Shown in pieces: positions 15,075 to 23,618 of a stretch of DNA of 36,119 nt. The notes under the pieces are model-generated. The model had not been told where the DNA came from. It did not search any database and saw nothing but the letters and a program-made list of their open reading frames with translations. The stretch is from UBA1206 sp045643125 (GTDB lineage Bacteria; Bacillota; Clostridia; Oscillospirales; CAG-382). The position numbers and the translations under genes were made by a program. Where the stretch lies: contig JAZUKE010000013.1 in the NCBI GenBank assembly GCA_045643125.1, positions 1 through 36,119 of the forward strand, written 5' to 3'. Within the stretch, counting starts at the first letter, position 1, and the number at the start of each line of letters is the position of its first letter.

Positions 15075-17360
15075 TCACCGCAAAGCGAAGACGTATTTAA
15101 GCGCCAGCTTCTTAAACGCTCCGCTTGAATCATAAAGCGCATCGGCGCATTTTTCGGCAAGGGAAAGCATTTCAGCGTATTCGTCTTTGTCGATGCCTTT
15201 TCTCGAATACTTCGCTTTTTCCGCTATCTCATACATCCGTTCCGAATCTTCACTGCCGTGCTTCTTTAGTTTGAGCGCATACTGCCATACAAAGAGGGCG
15301 GCTTTGTTGATATCGGGATCGGTGAAGCGTTTTTTGCGGATGCTTATTCTTATTGCACGGTTTGCCGCGACTCCTCCGACGGCAAGTATCAGCAACCCCA
15401 AGACCAGAATAATTATCTTTGCTTCTTTACTTATACCGGAAGGTCGTTCGGGACCCGAAATTTCGCTTACTTCGTAAGAAGCGTTTATGGGGTACGATTC
15501 TTCCGATGCTTCCGGTCTTGAATACTCTTTGGAGTTTTCGCTGATTTCGTTGTATGAACTTTCTTCGGTGATACTGCTTTCATACGACACTTCCGACGTT
15601 TCGGACACTTCCGGGATATAACCGGCGTCATAGCCAGGAGTGACGTCAACGGGTATCCATCCGAAACCGTCGCAGTAGACTTCCGTCCAGGCGTGCGCTT
15701 CCTTGTCGGTGACGGTGATATAGCCCTGCGATATATCATAGTTTTCGGCTTTTGCAATATAACCGGTGACGTATCTTGCCGGTACGCCGAGAGCGCGGAA
15801 CAGGACGGTTGCCGCTGTCGCAAAATGCACGCAGTATCCTTTACGGTTCACGTTAAGGAAATATTCGATAAAATCATAGTTTTTCGGCGTTTTCCCCGGT
15901 GAAAGCGAGTATTCGGCTCTGTTCTTCAGATACTTTTTTACTTTATATATCTTTTCGCTCAGATCGGCGTCTTTGCCGATATCAAGCGAACGTATCGCAT
16001 CCGAAATCGCGGCATTACGTTCGTAATCAAGGAAATACTGCTTAACAAGTGCGGAATATTCCTTTTCCGATTTTTCGATGTCCTTATCGACTTTCGTTTT
16101 CGTAACGTCAAAATCAGGAACGTAAAAATTAAAACTTTCCCGATCGACGTTTATTCCGTCGTTGAAATGATTGTAGACATTAATGTATTTTTCACTGTAC
16201 GGCGGACGGTAATCGGTCGTCGTTCTCTGACCGAGCAGGTCAATAAATATTTCGTAACCGATGTCTTCCGGCATTCTTCGCGAATCGTTCAGTTTTTTGA
16301 ATATGGCAGACAAAGAAATATCATCGGGATGATAGCCGAACTGCGAAATGATTTTATTCTCTATCGTAAAAAATTCATCCGGTATCTCGAACCAAGTGTC
16401 ATTTATAAGGCTTCCGCGCGATAAGCCCCGTATCAGCGTATTGGTATCGGTGCGGTCGGTATAGATACGCATAATTTCTTTGCCGGTAACTTCTCTGTCG
16501 CCGACGTCGCGCAGGTTTTCGGATCCGCCCGGGTCGATCGTGGGAAATGTCTGCGACTGCTCTTCACCGCTTGTTTCGATATGATGCGGTCTGATGATCA
16601 CCGTCGTGTTGATTTTCAAAAATTCGATAATTTCTTTATTTGCTTTATCGACGAACTCCGGCCTTGTATAGCTTTCCTGCGGGAACGCTTTTATGATGAC
16701 AAGCGACAGCAGAATCATTATCGGCAGTGTACACAGTATGCCGTATGCACCGTGCGGCCTGCCCGAATGACGCAGCACCGCCGTGACTATCAGCGTTATC
16801 CAGAACACGAGCAGAGCGCATACCGCATATTCGGAAGGCTTGGTATTCAGTATGAACAGGCACGACGCAAGGCAAGGCAGAGTTATCGAAAACGGCACGA
16901 TAAAGCTTACGTCGTTTGCGATCGACATAACCATTATGAACATCAGAGCTATTCCCGTCATAACGAAAAAGAATGTGTTTTCGCGCGTGACGGAATAATA
17001 AGTCAGATCGCTTTCGTCATAAAACGGTACGATGACTTCAGCGAAACGGTGATAATGTATCATAAGAAAACTTGCGGAAGCTTTGAATCCGTTTATGAAC
17101 TTTTCGGAATTTATTACGAGTACGGCGATCCATCCGCCGACGGCGACGACGGAAAGCGGAACGGACGCTTTGCGCGGGAACAGCGTCAAGACCGAGAACA
17201 CGACGCCCGAAATAACGCAGGCAGCCGCGACGTCATAACCGTTCACGTTTATCTCAAACGCGGAAATGATGCAGAACAGTGAACCCATAACACCGGCAAG
17301 AGACAAAAGAAGAGCCGAAATAAAGCAGACAAAATAAGGGATGCGTTCGTTGTTTTTCAT
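15075..17360 (-). CDS. Membrane transglutaminase-like protein (TgpA-like)
   Basis: A 761-residue membrane protein. The N-terminal third holds about six to eight helices (about 8-220), followed by a large extracellular part with a transglutaminase-core domain (about 450-580), a Ser/Glu-rich stretch (about 580-635), another helix (about 640-665) and a cytoplasmic tail. The papain-like triad is visible: C510 in GYCVHFATA, H556 in EAHAWTEVY, D572 in PVDVTPGY. Proteins of this kind are found beside MoxR and DUF58 genes, as here, and the system is thought to act in envelope maintenance or assembly, though its real substrate is unknown. The gene starts 4 nt inside the DUF58 gene, so the two are coupled. 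It is the last gene of the operon. Confidence 0.88.
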   Translation of the reverse strand: MKNNERIPYFVCFISALLLSLAGVMGSLFCIISAFEINVNGYDVAAACVISGVVFSVLTLFPRKASVPLSVVAVGGWIAVLVINSEKFINGFKASASFLMIHYHRFAEVIVPFYDESDLTYYSVTRENTFFFVMTGIALMFIMVMSIANDVSFIVPFSITLPCLASCLFILNTKPSEYAVCALLVFWITLIVTAVLRHSGRPHGAYGILCTLPIMILLSLVIIKAFPQESYTRPEFVDKANKEIIEFLKINTTVIIRPHHIETSGEEQSQTFPTIDPGGSENLRDVGDREVTGKEIMRIYTDRTDTNTLIRGLSRGSLINDTWFEIPDEFFTIENKIISQFGYHPDDISLSAIFKKLNDSRRMPEDIGYEIFIDLLGQRTTTDYRPPYSEKYINVYNHFNDGINVDRESFNFYVPDFDVTKTKVDKDIEKSEKEYSALVKQYFLDYERNAAISDAIRSLDIGKDADLSEKIYKVKKYLKNRAEYSLSPGKTPKNYDFIEYFLNVNRKGYCVHFATAATVLFRALGVPARYVTGYIAKAENYDISQGYITVTDKEAHAWTEVYCDGFGWIPVDVTPGYDAGYIPEVSETSEVSYESSITEESSYNEISENSKEYSRPEASEESYPINASYEVSEISGPERPSGISKEAKIIILVLGLLILAVGGVAANRAIRISIRKKRFTDPDINKAALFVWQYALKLKKHGSEDSERMYEIAEKAKYSRKGIDKDEYAEMLSLAEKCADALYDSSGAFKKLALKYVFALR

Positions 17361-18343
17361 ACCGAGCCACCTTCCCTGCCGTTGATATGGTACTGCCAGG
17401 TGTAACCGTCTTTTGTCTTTCCTTCAAGAGTCTCACCGTTTTCGGTTATACGCGTGCAAATAAGCTTGTCAAAAAGATAATTTATATCCGCTTTTGACTT
17501 TATCTCGTCGGTATTTTCTATATGTGTGATCGGATCGCACCATACCACAAATGGATCCACTTTAAGCGTCACAAGGCTCAGAAGCAGCCAATGAAGGCGC
17601 GACAAAGCAAGGCATACGCTTTCAACGCTGCCGAACATATCAATGGTGATGCACGCTTTGCCGTGTTCGCTTATGAGCGGCTCGCGCACCATAGGCGTGT
17701 CGCGCTTTGCCGTCATTTTCCAATGGATGAGGTTGACCGGATCGCCGATGCGGTACGCCCTTATATCGTAATCTTCGGCAAATCCGCCGCCGTGCTTTGG
17801 TTTATACACTATCCCCGTAAGCTCACCGAGAGGTATTACCGGACGCGGCTCTATCGGCTCGGGGATCGGCATTACGTTTACGAACAGAGTTTTGTCCGTT
17901 TTTATTACACGTCGAAAAAGCCCCGTATAGTCGTAAATAATGACTTTGGAGAATTCGCATCTTATTCTTCCGCATTCGTTTGTCGGCACGGGGAAATTGC
18001 CGGTATACTCGCGGCACCCGTAGACGTTTATTTCCGACACGGGCATGCCGCTGCCTGTCATTTCGTTTTCGCATCCGAAATACATCGAAATGCACGATAT
18101 AGGGATCAGACGCTTTTTGCCTATTTTTACAAACAGAGACGCCTTTTCGCGTCTGTTCACTCTTTCCGGCAGTTTCAATACCACGTCGGGCTTCTTTCCG
18201 AGCGGAAGCGTGAAGACGAGCGATAAGAGCGGCACCGTTATGCAAAGCAGAAGGCAGTAAAAAGATATTGCACCGCTGTAAAGTATGTAAAAGAACAACA
18301 TAAACAGCAGCAATATTGAATATGATATCCTACGTTTAAGCAT
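17357..18343 (-). CDS. DUF58 domain protein
   Basis: A 328-residue protein with two adjacent N-terminal membrane helices (about 7-47), then a beta-rich domain and the DUF58 module. The family motif is seen around GDPVNLIHWKMTAKRDTPMVRE, followed by the vWA-like strand ACITIDMFG. DUF58 proteins are the regular partners of MoxR ATPases and are thought to be chaperoned or remodelled by them, with the vWA-like part giving a metal-dependent adhesion site. The gene lies between moxR (9-nt gap upstream) and the transglutaminase (4-nt overlap downstream). The biochemical role of the triad is not established. Confidence 0.88.
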   Translation of the reverse strand: MLKRRISYSILLLFMLFFYILYSGAISFYCLLLCITVPLLSLVFTLPLGKKPDVVLKLPERVNRREKASLFVKIGKKRLIPISCISMYFGCENEMTGSGMPVSEINVYGCREYTGNFPVPTNECGRIRCEFSKVIIYDYTGLFRRVIKTDKTLFVNVMPIPEPIEPRPVIPLGELTGIVYKPKHGGGFAEDYDIRAYRIGDPVNLIHWKMTAKRDTPMVREPLISEHGKACITIDMFGSVESVCLALSRLHWLLLSLVTLKVDPFVVWCDPITHIENTDEIKSKADINYLFDKLICTRITENGETLEGKTKDGYTWQYHINGREGGSV

Positions 18344-18352
18344 AATATCGGA

Positions 18353-19279
18353 TTACATTCTGGGGAGCGGCGTTTCGTTCAGGATACGCTTTATAACATT
18401 CCTCTTGCCGTCGAATCCATCGGGCGCTTCGGGCGCATAGATAAGTCTGTGAGATATCGTTACGGAAAATACTGCGCTGACGTCCTCGGGGATAACATAG
18501 TCGCGTCCCGAATACCACGCGGCGGCTTTTGCCATCGAGGTGACCGCGATCGTCGCACGCGGAGACGCACCCTGGACGATATATTGATCGCGGCGCGTTG
18601 TATTTATGAGTCTTACGATATAATCGAGTACAGCGTCGCTGACGAAGACTCCGGCGACTTCCTCCTGCATTTTTTCAAGCTCGGCAGCGTCAATAACACC
18701 TTTCACGTTGGCAAGTATGTTTCCTGCGTTCTTGCGTTTGAGAAGTTCTATTTCCTGTTCGGGATCGGGATAGCCGATCGAAACGCGGACCGTGAAACGG
18801 TCTATCTGCGAATCCGGGAGAAGCTGAGTGCCGGAGGCACCGTACGGGTTCTGTGTGGCTATGACGAGGAACGGCTTTTCTATCTTGTGCGATATGCCGT
18901 CAACGGTGACCTGACCTTCTTCCATCGCTTCAAGAAGCGCGGACTGCGTGCGGCTCGTCGCACGGTTAAGCTCATCCGCAAGAAAGATGTTGCAGAAAAT
19001 AACGCCTTCCTTGTAATCGAATTTACCCGTTTCTTTGTTCAGCATCGAATACCCTACTATATCCGACGGAAGCACGTCCGGCGTGAACTGCATTCTTCCG
19101 TATCTGAGATTCATTGCCTTTGAAAACGCAAGCGCAAGTGTCGTTTTGCCGACACCGGGTATATCTTCCAAAAGGATATGACCTTTTGCAAGTATCGAAA
19201 GCATAACTGTTTCGACAAGCGAATCGCGTCCGATGAACGCTTTTTTGACTTCGTTGATAACTTCTGCTGATCTGTTCAT
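18353..19279 (-). CDS. MoxR-family AAA+ ATPase
   Basis: A 308-residue ATPase of the MoxR group. Walker A is at about 38-47 (DIPGVGKTT, K45), Walker B lies in IFLADELNRA, a MoxR-typical RTQSALLEAMEEGQVT follows, then sensor 1 at ATQNPYG and an arginine-rich C-terminal lid with ASPRATIAV. MoxR proteins act as chaperone-like ATPases for the partners encoded next to them, here DUF58 and the transglutaminase. The ATG is preceded by AAAGGATA. The mapped promoter lies about 115 nt upstream, so the leader is rather long, but no recognisable riboswitch is seen in it. Confidence 0.93.
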   Translation of the reverse strand: MNRSAEVINEVKKAFIGRDSLVETVMLSILAKGHILLEDIPGVGKTTLALAFSKAMNLRYGRMQFTPDVLPSDIVGYSMLNKETGKFDYKEGVIFCNIFLADELNRATSRTQSALLEAMEEGQVTVDGISHKIEKPFLVIATQNPYGASGTQLLPDSQIDRFTVRVSIGYPDPEQEIELLKRKNAGNILANVKGVIDAAELEKMQEEVAGVFVSDAVLDYIVRLINTTRRDQYIVQGASPRATIAVTSMAKAAAWYSGRDYVIPEDVSAVFSVTISHRLIYAPEAPDGFDGKRNVIKRILNETPLPRM

Positions 19280-19391
19280 TGTTATATCCTTTCGTTACGT
19301 TGTTATATATACAGACGAATAATCGGGAACATTTGTGACAATAAAATGATAAAATTTATATTTTGTTTACAATTTTTACTGTACATATAAA

Positions 19392-19420
19392 ATTATACAA
19401 TATAAACGCCGTTTTTTCAA
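19392..19420 (-). promoter_or_regulatory. Promoter of the moxR operon
   Basis: Minus strand: -35 TTGAAA (19415-19420), 17-bp spacer, -10 TATAAT (19392-19397). It predicts a leader of roughly 105 nt before the moxR ATG. The 19280-19511 gap is otherwise AT-rich with no gene. Confidence 0.6.
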
Positions 19421-19450
19421 TACATCATTTGGCTTTTTTTACTTTTTTTC

Positions 19451-19479
19451 TTGACATACGGTCTGAATTCGTATAAAAT
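19451..19479 (+). promoter_or_regulatory. Promoter of tldD-tldE
   Basis: -35 TTGACA (19451-19456), 17-bp spacer, -10 TAAAAT (19474-19479). AGGAGG at 19501-19506 precedes the tldD ATG. Confidence 0.8.
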
Positions 19480-19511
19480 AAGCACATAATCAAATTCACA
19501 AGGAGGATAAA

Positions 19512-20900
19512 ATGCTTACAGACAGAATATCAAAATTCAAAAACGAATTTCTGCCGGGGCTTCATACCGAGCTTCGCGCTCAGAAGAGCATATCGAACGG
19601 AGTATCTATGGTCGCCGGCAATCTTACGGGAAACAGCAAGTCCGAAAAGTCTGGCGTTTGCGCCAGAGTTTACAAAAACGGTGTTTACGGCTTTGCTTCT
19701 TCCGCGGTCTATGATGACGATACCGTAAAAAACGTGATCAAAGCAGCGGGCGACAACGCGGTATTTATGGATAAAAGAGTCGGCAAGAACAAAAAGCAGT
19801 TCCCCGCCATTCCGTATTCTTCCCGTATGGCGTTCGTTGAACCCACTTCCGTTGAACAGAAAGTTTACATCGACTATATGAAAGAAGTCGATGCCTACAT
19901 CACTTCAAAATATCCGAATCTTTCAAGCAGATGTATTTCGGTACGCGAAGACAGTATGGAAAAGCTGCTCGTCACCTCCGACGGTATGGACAGCCATTTC
20001 GTCGCTCCGCGAAGCTATATCTACGTCATCCTCAATTCCGTCGTCAAAGCGACCGGCGTTCCCGCAGAGCTGTTCAAAGCTATCGGCGGAAAAGGCACGT
20101 TCGATCAGAATTTTGACGATCCTTCGGCGATATACGGCGATATAGACGCGCTTTATGAGTCCCTTATGAAAAAATGCGAAGGCGTATATGCCGATGCCGG
20201 GCTTAAAACCGTCATCCTCGGCAGCGAAATGACGGGTATGATCTCGCACGAAGCAGTCGGTCACACCGTCGAAGCAGACCTCGTTCTCGGCGGCTCCGTC
20301 GCAGGTCCCAATCTCGGCAAAAAAGTCGCATCCGATATCGTGAACCTTACCGACTTTGCGTCAAGCGCATTCGGAAAAGAAGCGCCGCTTCCCGTTTACG
20401 TTGACGACGAAGGCACTCCCGCCGTTGACTGTCCGCTGATAAAAGACGGTATACTCGTCGGATATATGAACAGCCGTGAGACTGCGGAGCGCTTTGGAAT
20501 GGCTCCCACCGGCAACGCAAGAGCGTTCGCGTTCTCCGATGAACCTCTCATCCGTATGAGAAACACCGCTATCCATCCGGGCAAGGACAAGCTCGAAGAT
20601 ATGATCGCTTCCGTTGACGACGGCTACTACCTCGTTTCGAGCCACAACGGGCAAGCCGACACCACCGGCGAATTTATGTTCGGCGTAAATGAAGGCTACG
20701 AAATCAAGAACGGCAAACTCGGAAAAGCGATCCTCAATACCACCGTTTCGGGCGTTGCTTTTGAAATGCTCAAGACCGTCGATATGATATCCGACAATGT
20801 GGAATGGGTAAGCTCCGGCGTCTGCGGCAAAAAGCAGCCTATGCCCGTCGGTATGGGCGGTCCCGAAATAAGATGCAAAATTATGATAGGAGGCAGATGA
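19512..20900 (+). CDS. tldD: Metalloprotease TldD
   Basis: A 462-residue cytoplasmic metalloprotease subunit. The zinc site is the HExxxH motif, H246-E247-AVG-H251 in ISHEAVGHTVEAD. The family C-terminal pattern SSGVCGKKQPMPVGMGGPE is intact and supplies the distal cysteine ligand. TldD acts only as a heterodimer with TldE. The pair cleaves unfolded peptides inside the cell; in E. coli it trims the microcin B17 leader and degrades the CcdA antitoxin, and in other bacteria it matures further peptide products. TldE is encoded one base downstream. No peptide precursor or modification enzyme is in the neighbourhood, so a general peptide-turnover role is as likely as a dedicated maturation role. 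Confidence 0.95.
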   Translation: MLTDRISKFKNEFLPGLHTELRAQKSISNGVSMVAGNLTGNSKSEKSGVCARVYKNGVYGFASSAVYDDDTVKNVIKAAGDNAVFMDKRVGKNKKQFPAIPYSSRMAFVEPTSVEQKVYIDYMKEVDAYITSKYPNLSSRCISVREDSMEKLLVTSDGMDSHFVAPRSYIYVILNSVVKATGVPAELFKAIGGKGTFDQNFDDPSAIYGDIDALYESLMKKCEGVYADAGLKTVILGSEMTGMISHEAVGHTVEADLVLGGSVAGPNLGKKVASDIVNLTDFASSAFGKEAPLPVYVDDEGTPAVDCPLIKDGILVGYMNSRETAERFGMAPTGNARAFAFSDEPLIRMRNTAIHPGKDKLEDMIASVDDGYYLVSSHNGQADTTGEFMFGVNEGYEIKNGKLGKAILNTTVSGVAFEMLKTVDMISDNVEWVSSGVCGKKQPMPVGMGGPEIRCKIMIGGR

Positions 20901-20901
20901 A

Positions 20902-22200
20902 ATGGATAACCTTTCGATAAAAGCCGAAAAATGTCTTGAAAAAGTCAGATCTCGCGGGATAGACAAAGCATTCTGCTCCGTACACTCAAGCGTCGTTCAC
21001 GAATTCAACGTTGACGGCGGCGAGTTTTCGCTTTTCAGAACTCTGTTCAATCAGTCGCTTTCGCTTACGGTTTACAACAAAGGCAAAAAAGGCAGCGTAA
21101 CGCTCAACAAGCACGACGACGAAGCAATAGATACCGCAGTAAACAACTGCGCCGCACTTTCCGAATCCGCTCTTCCCGATGAAGCCTGGGATATCGCTCC
21201 GGACGCAGGCAAGGTCTCGTTTACCGAAGGTCAGTATGAACTCGACACCGACAAGCTCTTCACCAGAACGGAAGAACTTATGGCTGACATCAAAGCACGT
21301 CATCCGCTTATAATGATGGAGCAGATGATCGTCAAACACACGGCATACGATTCGTATTACGCCAACACAAACGGCACCGGCTTTGACACCAAAGGCGGTC
21401 AATATGACGTTGAACTTATGTTCTCTGCTCACGACGGCGACGCGACTTCTTCGTTTTACAGCAGCTACGTTGCTTGCGACAACCTCGACAAGCCGTTTAT
21501 CGAACTCGGCACGATCGAAAAAGACCTTTCCGATGTTGAAAAACAGATCTATACCGTTCCCGTTGAAGGCAAGTTCACCGGTACGGTCATCTTCCCTCCT
21601 CAGTCTCTCGGCAGCGTGATCTACGATGCGTTTTCAAACTTTGCAGGCGATATCGGCGTTCTCGACGGAACGAGTATCTGGAAGGATTCTGTCGGCGAAA
21701 AAGTCGCAGACGAAAGAGTCACGATCGGTATGAATCCGCTTGACGAACGTATTATCTGCGGCGAACGCTACACCGCGGAAGGTTTCGTTTCCGAGAATTA
21801 CGACGTTATCAAAAACGGCGTCCTCAAGTCCTTTATGCTTTCGCAGTACGTCGCAAACAAGACCGGCAAAGACAGAGCGAAAAACTCGTCTTACAGCGTA
21901 GTAATGGAAAACGGCGACACCCCCATTGACGAGATAATCAAAGGAGTCGAAAAAGGCATCATCGTGGGACGTATGTCCGGCGGCTCTCCCGCAAACAACG
22001 GCGACTTCTCCGCCGTTGCCAAAAACAGCTTCTACGTTGAAAACGGCGTGATAAAGAATGCTGTTTCCGAAACAATGATAAACGGCAACCTTGCCGATAT
22101 GCTCAAAAACATCCGCGCAATATCCAAAGAGACCGTCTGCGACGGCACATCCGTGCTTCCTTACGTCGCTTTCGACAATATGACGGTTTCGGGCAAATAA
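20902..22200 (+). CDS. tldE: TldE/PmbA homolog, non-catalytic partner of TldD
   Basis: A 432-residue paralog of TldD that lacks the HExxxH zinc motif, as TldE proteins do. It follows tldD after a single base, with its ribosome binding site (AGGAGG) inside the end of tldD. Typical regions are the N-terminal segment with FNVDGGEFSLFRT, a central TVIFPPQSLGSVIYDAF, and a C-terminal GRMSGGSPANNGDFSAVAKNSFYVENG with the closing NMTVSGK. TldE completes the closed protease chamber and its substrate entry. Strong terminator downstream, so tldDE is a two-gene unit. Confidence 0.93.
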   Translation: MDNLSIKAEKCLEKVRSRGIDKAFCSVHSSVVHEFNVDGGEFSLFRTLFNQSLSLTVYNKGKKGSVTLNKHDDEAIDTAVNNCAALSESALPDEAWDIAPDAGKVSFTEGQYELDTDKLFTRTEELMADIKARHPLIMMEQMIVKHTAYDSYYANTNGTGFDTKGGQYDVELMFSAHDGDATSSFYSSYVACDNLDKPFIELGTIEKDLSDVEKQIYTVPVEGKFTGTVIFPPQSLGSVIYDAFSNFAGDIGVLDGTSIWKDSVGEKVADERVTIGMNPLDERIICGERYTAEGFVSENYDVIKNGVLKSFMLSQYVANKTGKDRAKNSSYSVVMENGDTPIDEIIKGVEKGIIVGRMSGGSPANNGDFSAVAKNSFYVENGVIKNAVSETMINGNLADMLKNIRAISKETVCDGTSVLPYVAFDNMTVSGK

Positions 22201-22214
22201 TCTTAACTTCATAC

Positions 22215-22260
22215 AAAAAAGCAGGCTGAACGAATTATCATTCAGCCTGCCGTTTTGTTT
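22215..22260. terminator. Bidirectional terminator after tldE and the permease gene
   Basis: Perfect 10-bp stem, GCAGGCTGAA (22221-22230) with TTCAGCCTGC (22241-22250). It is flanked by six As on the left (22215-22220) and a T-rich CGTTTTGTTT on the right, so it ends transcripts from both sides. Confidence 0.9.
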
Positions 22261-22271
22261 ATTTGATTGTT

Positions 22272-23600
22272 TCAGGCAAAGATCACCCAAATCAGCAGAT
22301 ATCCTACGGTGACAGCCGCAAGTGTGAACGGAAGCCCGTATTTCATAAACGTCCTGGTTTCGACCGTATAGCCTGCTTTGCGAAGTATGCCGATACCCGT
22401 GATGTTTGCCGAAGCGCCGATGGGCGTCAGGTTTCCGCCGAGCGTTGCGCCGCAAAGAAGTCCGAAATACATCAAATTGGGATCGATCCCGAGTTTGCCG
22501 GAAAGGACGGCGATAACGGGAAGCATCGTCGCGGTATACGGTATGTTGTCGATAAACGCCGAAATAAGCACCGATGCCCATACGATAACGGTATATACGA
22601 CAAAAACGCCGCTTCCGCCGAGCTTGGCGAGAGTGTTGCCGATAAGGTCGATCACACCGGCTTTTTCGATACCGCCGATCACGACGAAGAGGCCCGCGAG
22701 AAGTCCGATGGTGTAATAGTCGATTTCCTTTACTGCGTTTTTCAGCGAATCAAAACTATGTTCCTTTATGATGTCACGGACAATTCCCACGACGAAGAAC
22801 GCCACACAGATTATGCCGTTGGATATATCGGGTTTGTAAAACTGTCCTGCGGCGGCACCGTCTTTGTACGGTATGAACGATACGGCAATAAGCGTTACTA
22901 TCGTGCCGACAAGAAGGAACGTCGGGAACTTGTCTTCTACTTTCGTGCGGCTTTCCATTGCAACGGGCTGGTTTTCCTTGCGGAACATAAAGAAAAGTAT
23001 GACCGTTGCGACAAATGCGCCGGCTTCCACTATCCAGAACATACCGGGTTTGCCTTCCGTAAAGAAGAAATCCATAAAGTCGAGGTTTGCGGCTTTTGCG
23101 AGAAGTATCGAAGTCGTGTCACCGACAAGAGTCGCCGCGCCCTGGAGGTTTGAAGATACGGCAATGCAGATTATCGACGGCACCGGCGAGATATCGAGTT
23201 TTTTGCAGAGAGCGAGTGCGACCGGAGCGATCATAAGGACGGTAGCCACGTTATCGACGAACGCGGAAATAAGTCCTGCAAAAACACTTAACGCAAGCAC
23301 CGTCCAGCGGATGCTTTTGGTTTTTGAAATAAGGATATCCGCCATCAGCTTGGGCATACCGGATTTTATGAACAGTGACACCGTGCCCATCGTTCCGGCG
23401 ATCATCATAAGCACATTCCAGTCGATATCCTTCAGCGCTTCGATAAACGAATACGAATAGCCGTCGAATATCCCCGTAACGCCCAAAATGACGAATACGA
23501 GTGCGGAAATCCCCGCGATATACGGACGCGCTTTCTGAAATGCCATCATACAGACGTACGTTATGGCGAACAGTATCAGCGATATTGTTGTAAAGTTCAT
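22272..23600 (-). CDS. ArsB/NhaD/SLC13-type ion permease
   Basis: A 442-residue membrane protein of the ion-transporter superfamily that includes ArsB, NhaD, CitM and the SLC13 anion carriers. About eleven helices are visible, with the internally repeated motifs SAFVDNVATVLMIAPVA (about 110-126) and SAFIDNIPYTATMLPVIA in the second half. Such carriers move dicarboxylates, sulfate, arsenite or protons/sodium; the sequence alone does not settle the substrate. It is the last gene of the operon, 18 nt after the PFL gene, with AAAGGATG before its ATG. Its pairing with PFL and ACT genes hints at a link with a carboxylate or amino-acid-derived metabolite, which is inference only. Confidence 0.85.
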   Translation of the reverse strand: MNFTTISLILFAITYVCMMAFQKARPYIAGISALVFVILGVTGIFDGYSYSFIEALKDIDWNVLMMIAGTMGTVSLFIKSGMPKLMADILISKTKSIRWTVLALSVFAGLISAFVDNVATVLMIAPVALALCKKLDISPVPSIICIAVSSNLQGAATLVGDTTSILLAKAANLDFMDFFFTEGKPGMFWIVEAGAFVATVILFFMFRKENQPVAMESRTKVEDKFPTFLLVGTIVTLIAVSFIPYKDGAAAGQFYKPDISNGIICVAFFVVGIVRDIIKEHSFDSLKNAVKEIDYYTIGLLAGLFVVIGGIEKAGVIDLIGNTLAKLGGSGVFVVYTVIVWASVLISAFIDNIPYTATMLPVIAVLSGKLGIDPNLMYFGLLCGATLGGNLTPIGASANITGIGILRKAGYTVETRTFMKYGLPFTLAAVTVGYLLIWVIFA

Positions 23601-23618
23601 TATGACATCCTTTCGATC

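Noticed and set aside
16581..17282. 233-codon plus frame inside the transglutaminase gene
   Set aside because: It is antisense to well-defined membrane helices, lacks a ribosome binding site, and is rich in Arg, His and Tyr as expected for a shadow frame.
19280..19391. Long leader before moxR as a riboswitch
   Set aside because: The leader is AT-rich with no conserved aptamer-like elements or terminator/antiterminator pair that I can see.
21634..23153. Long frames opposite tldE and the permease gene (about 300 codons)
   Set aside because: They cover the bidirectional terminator at 22215-22260 and show no domain; they arise from the codon usage of the real genes on the other strand.
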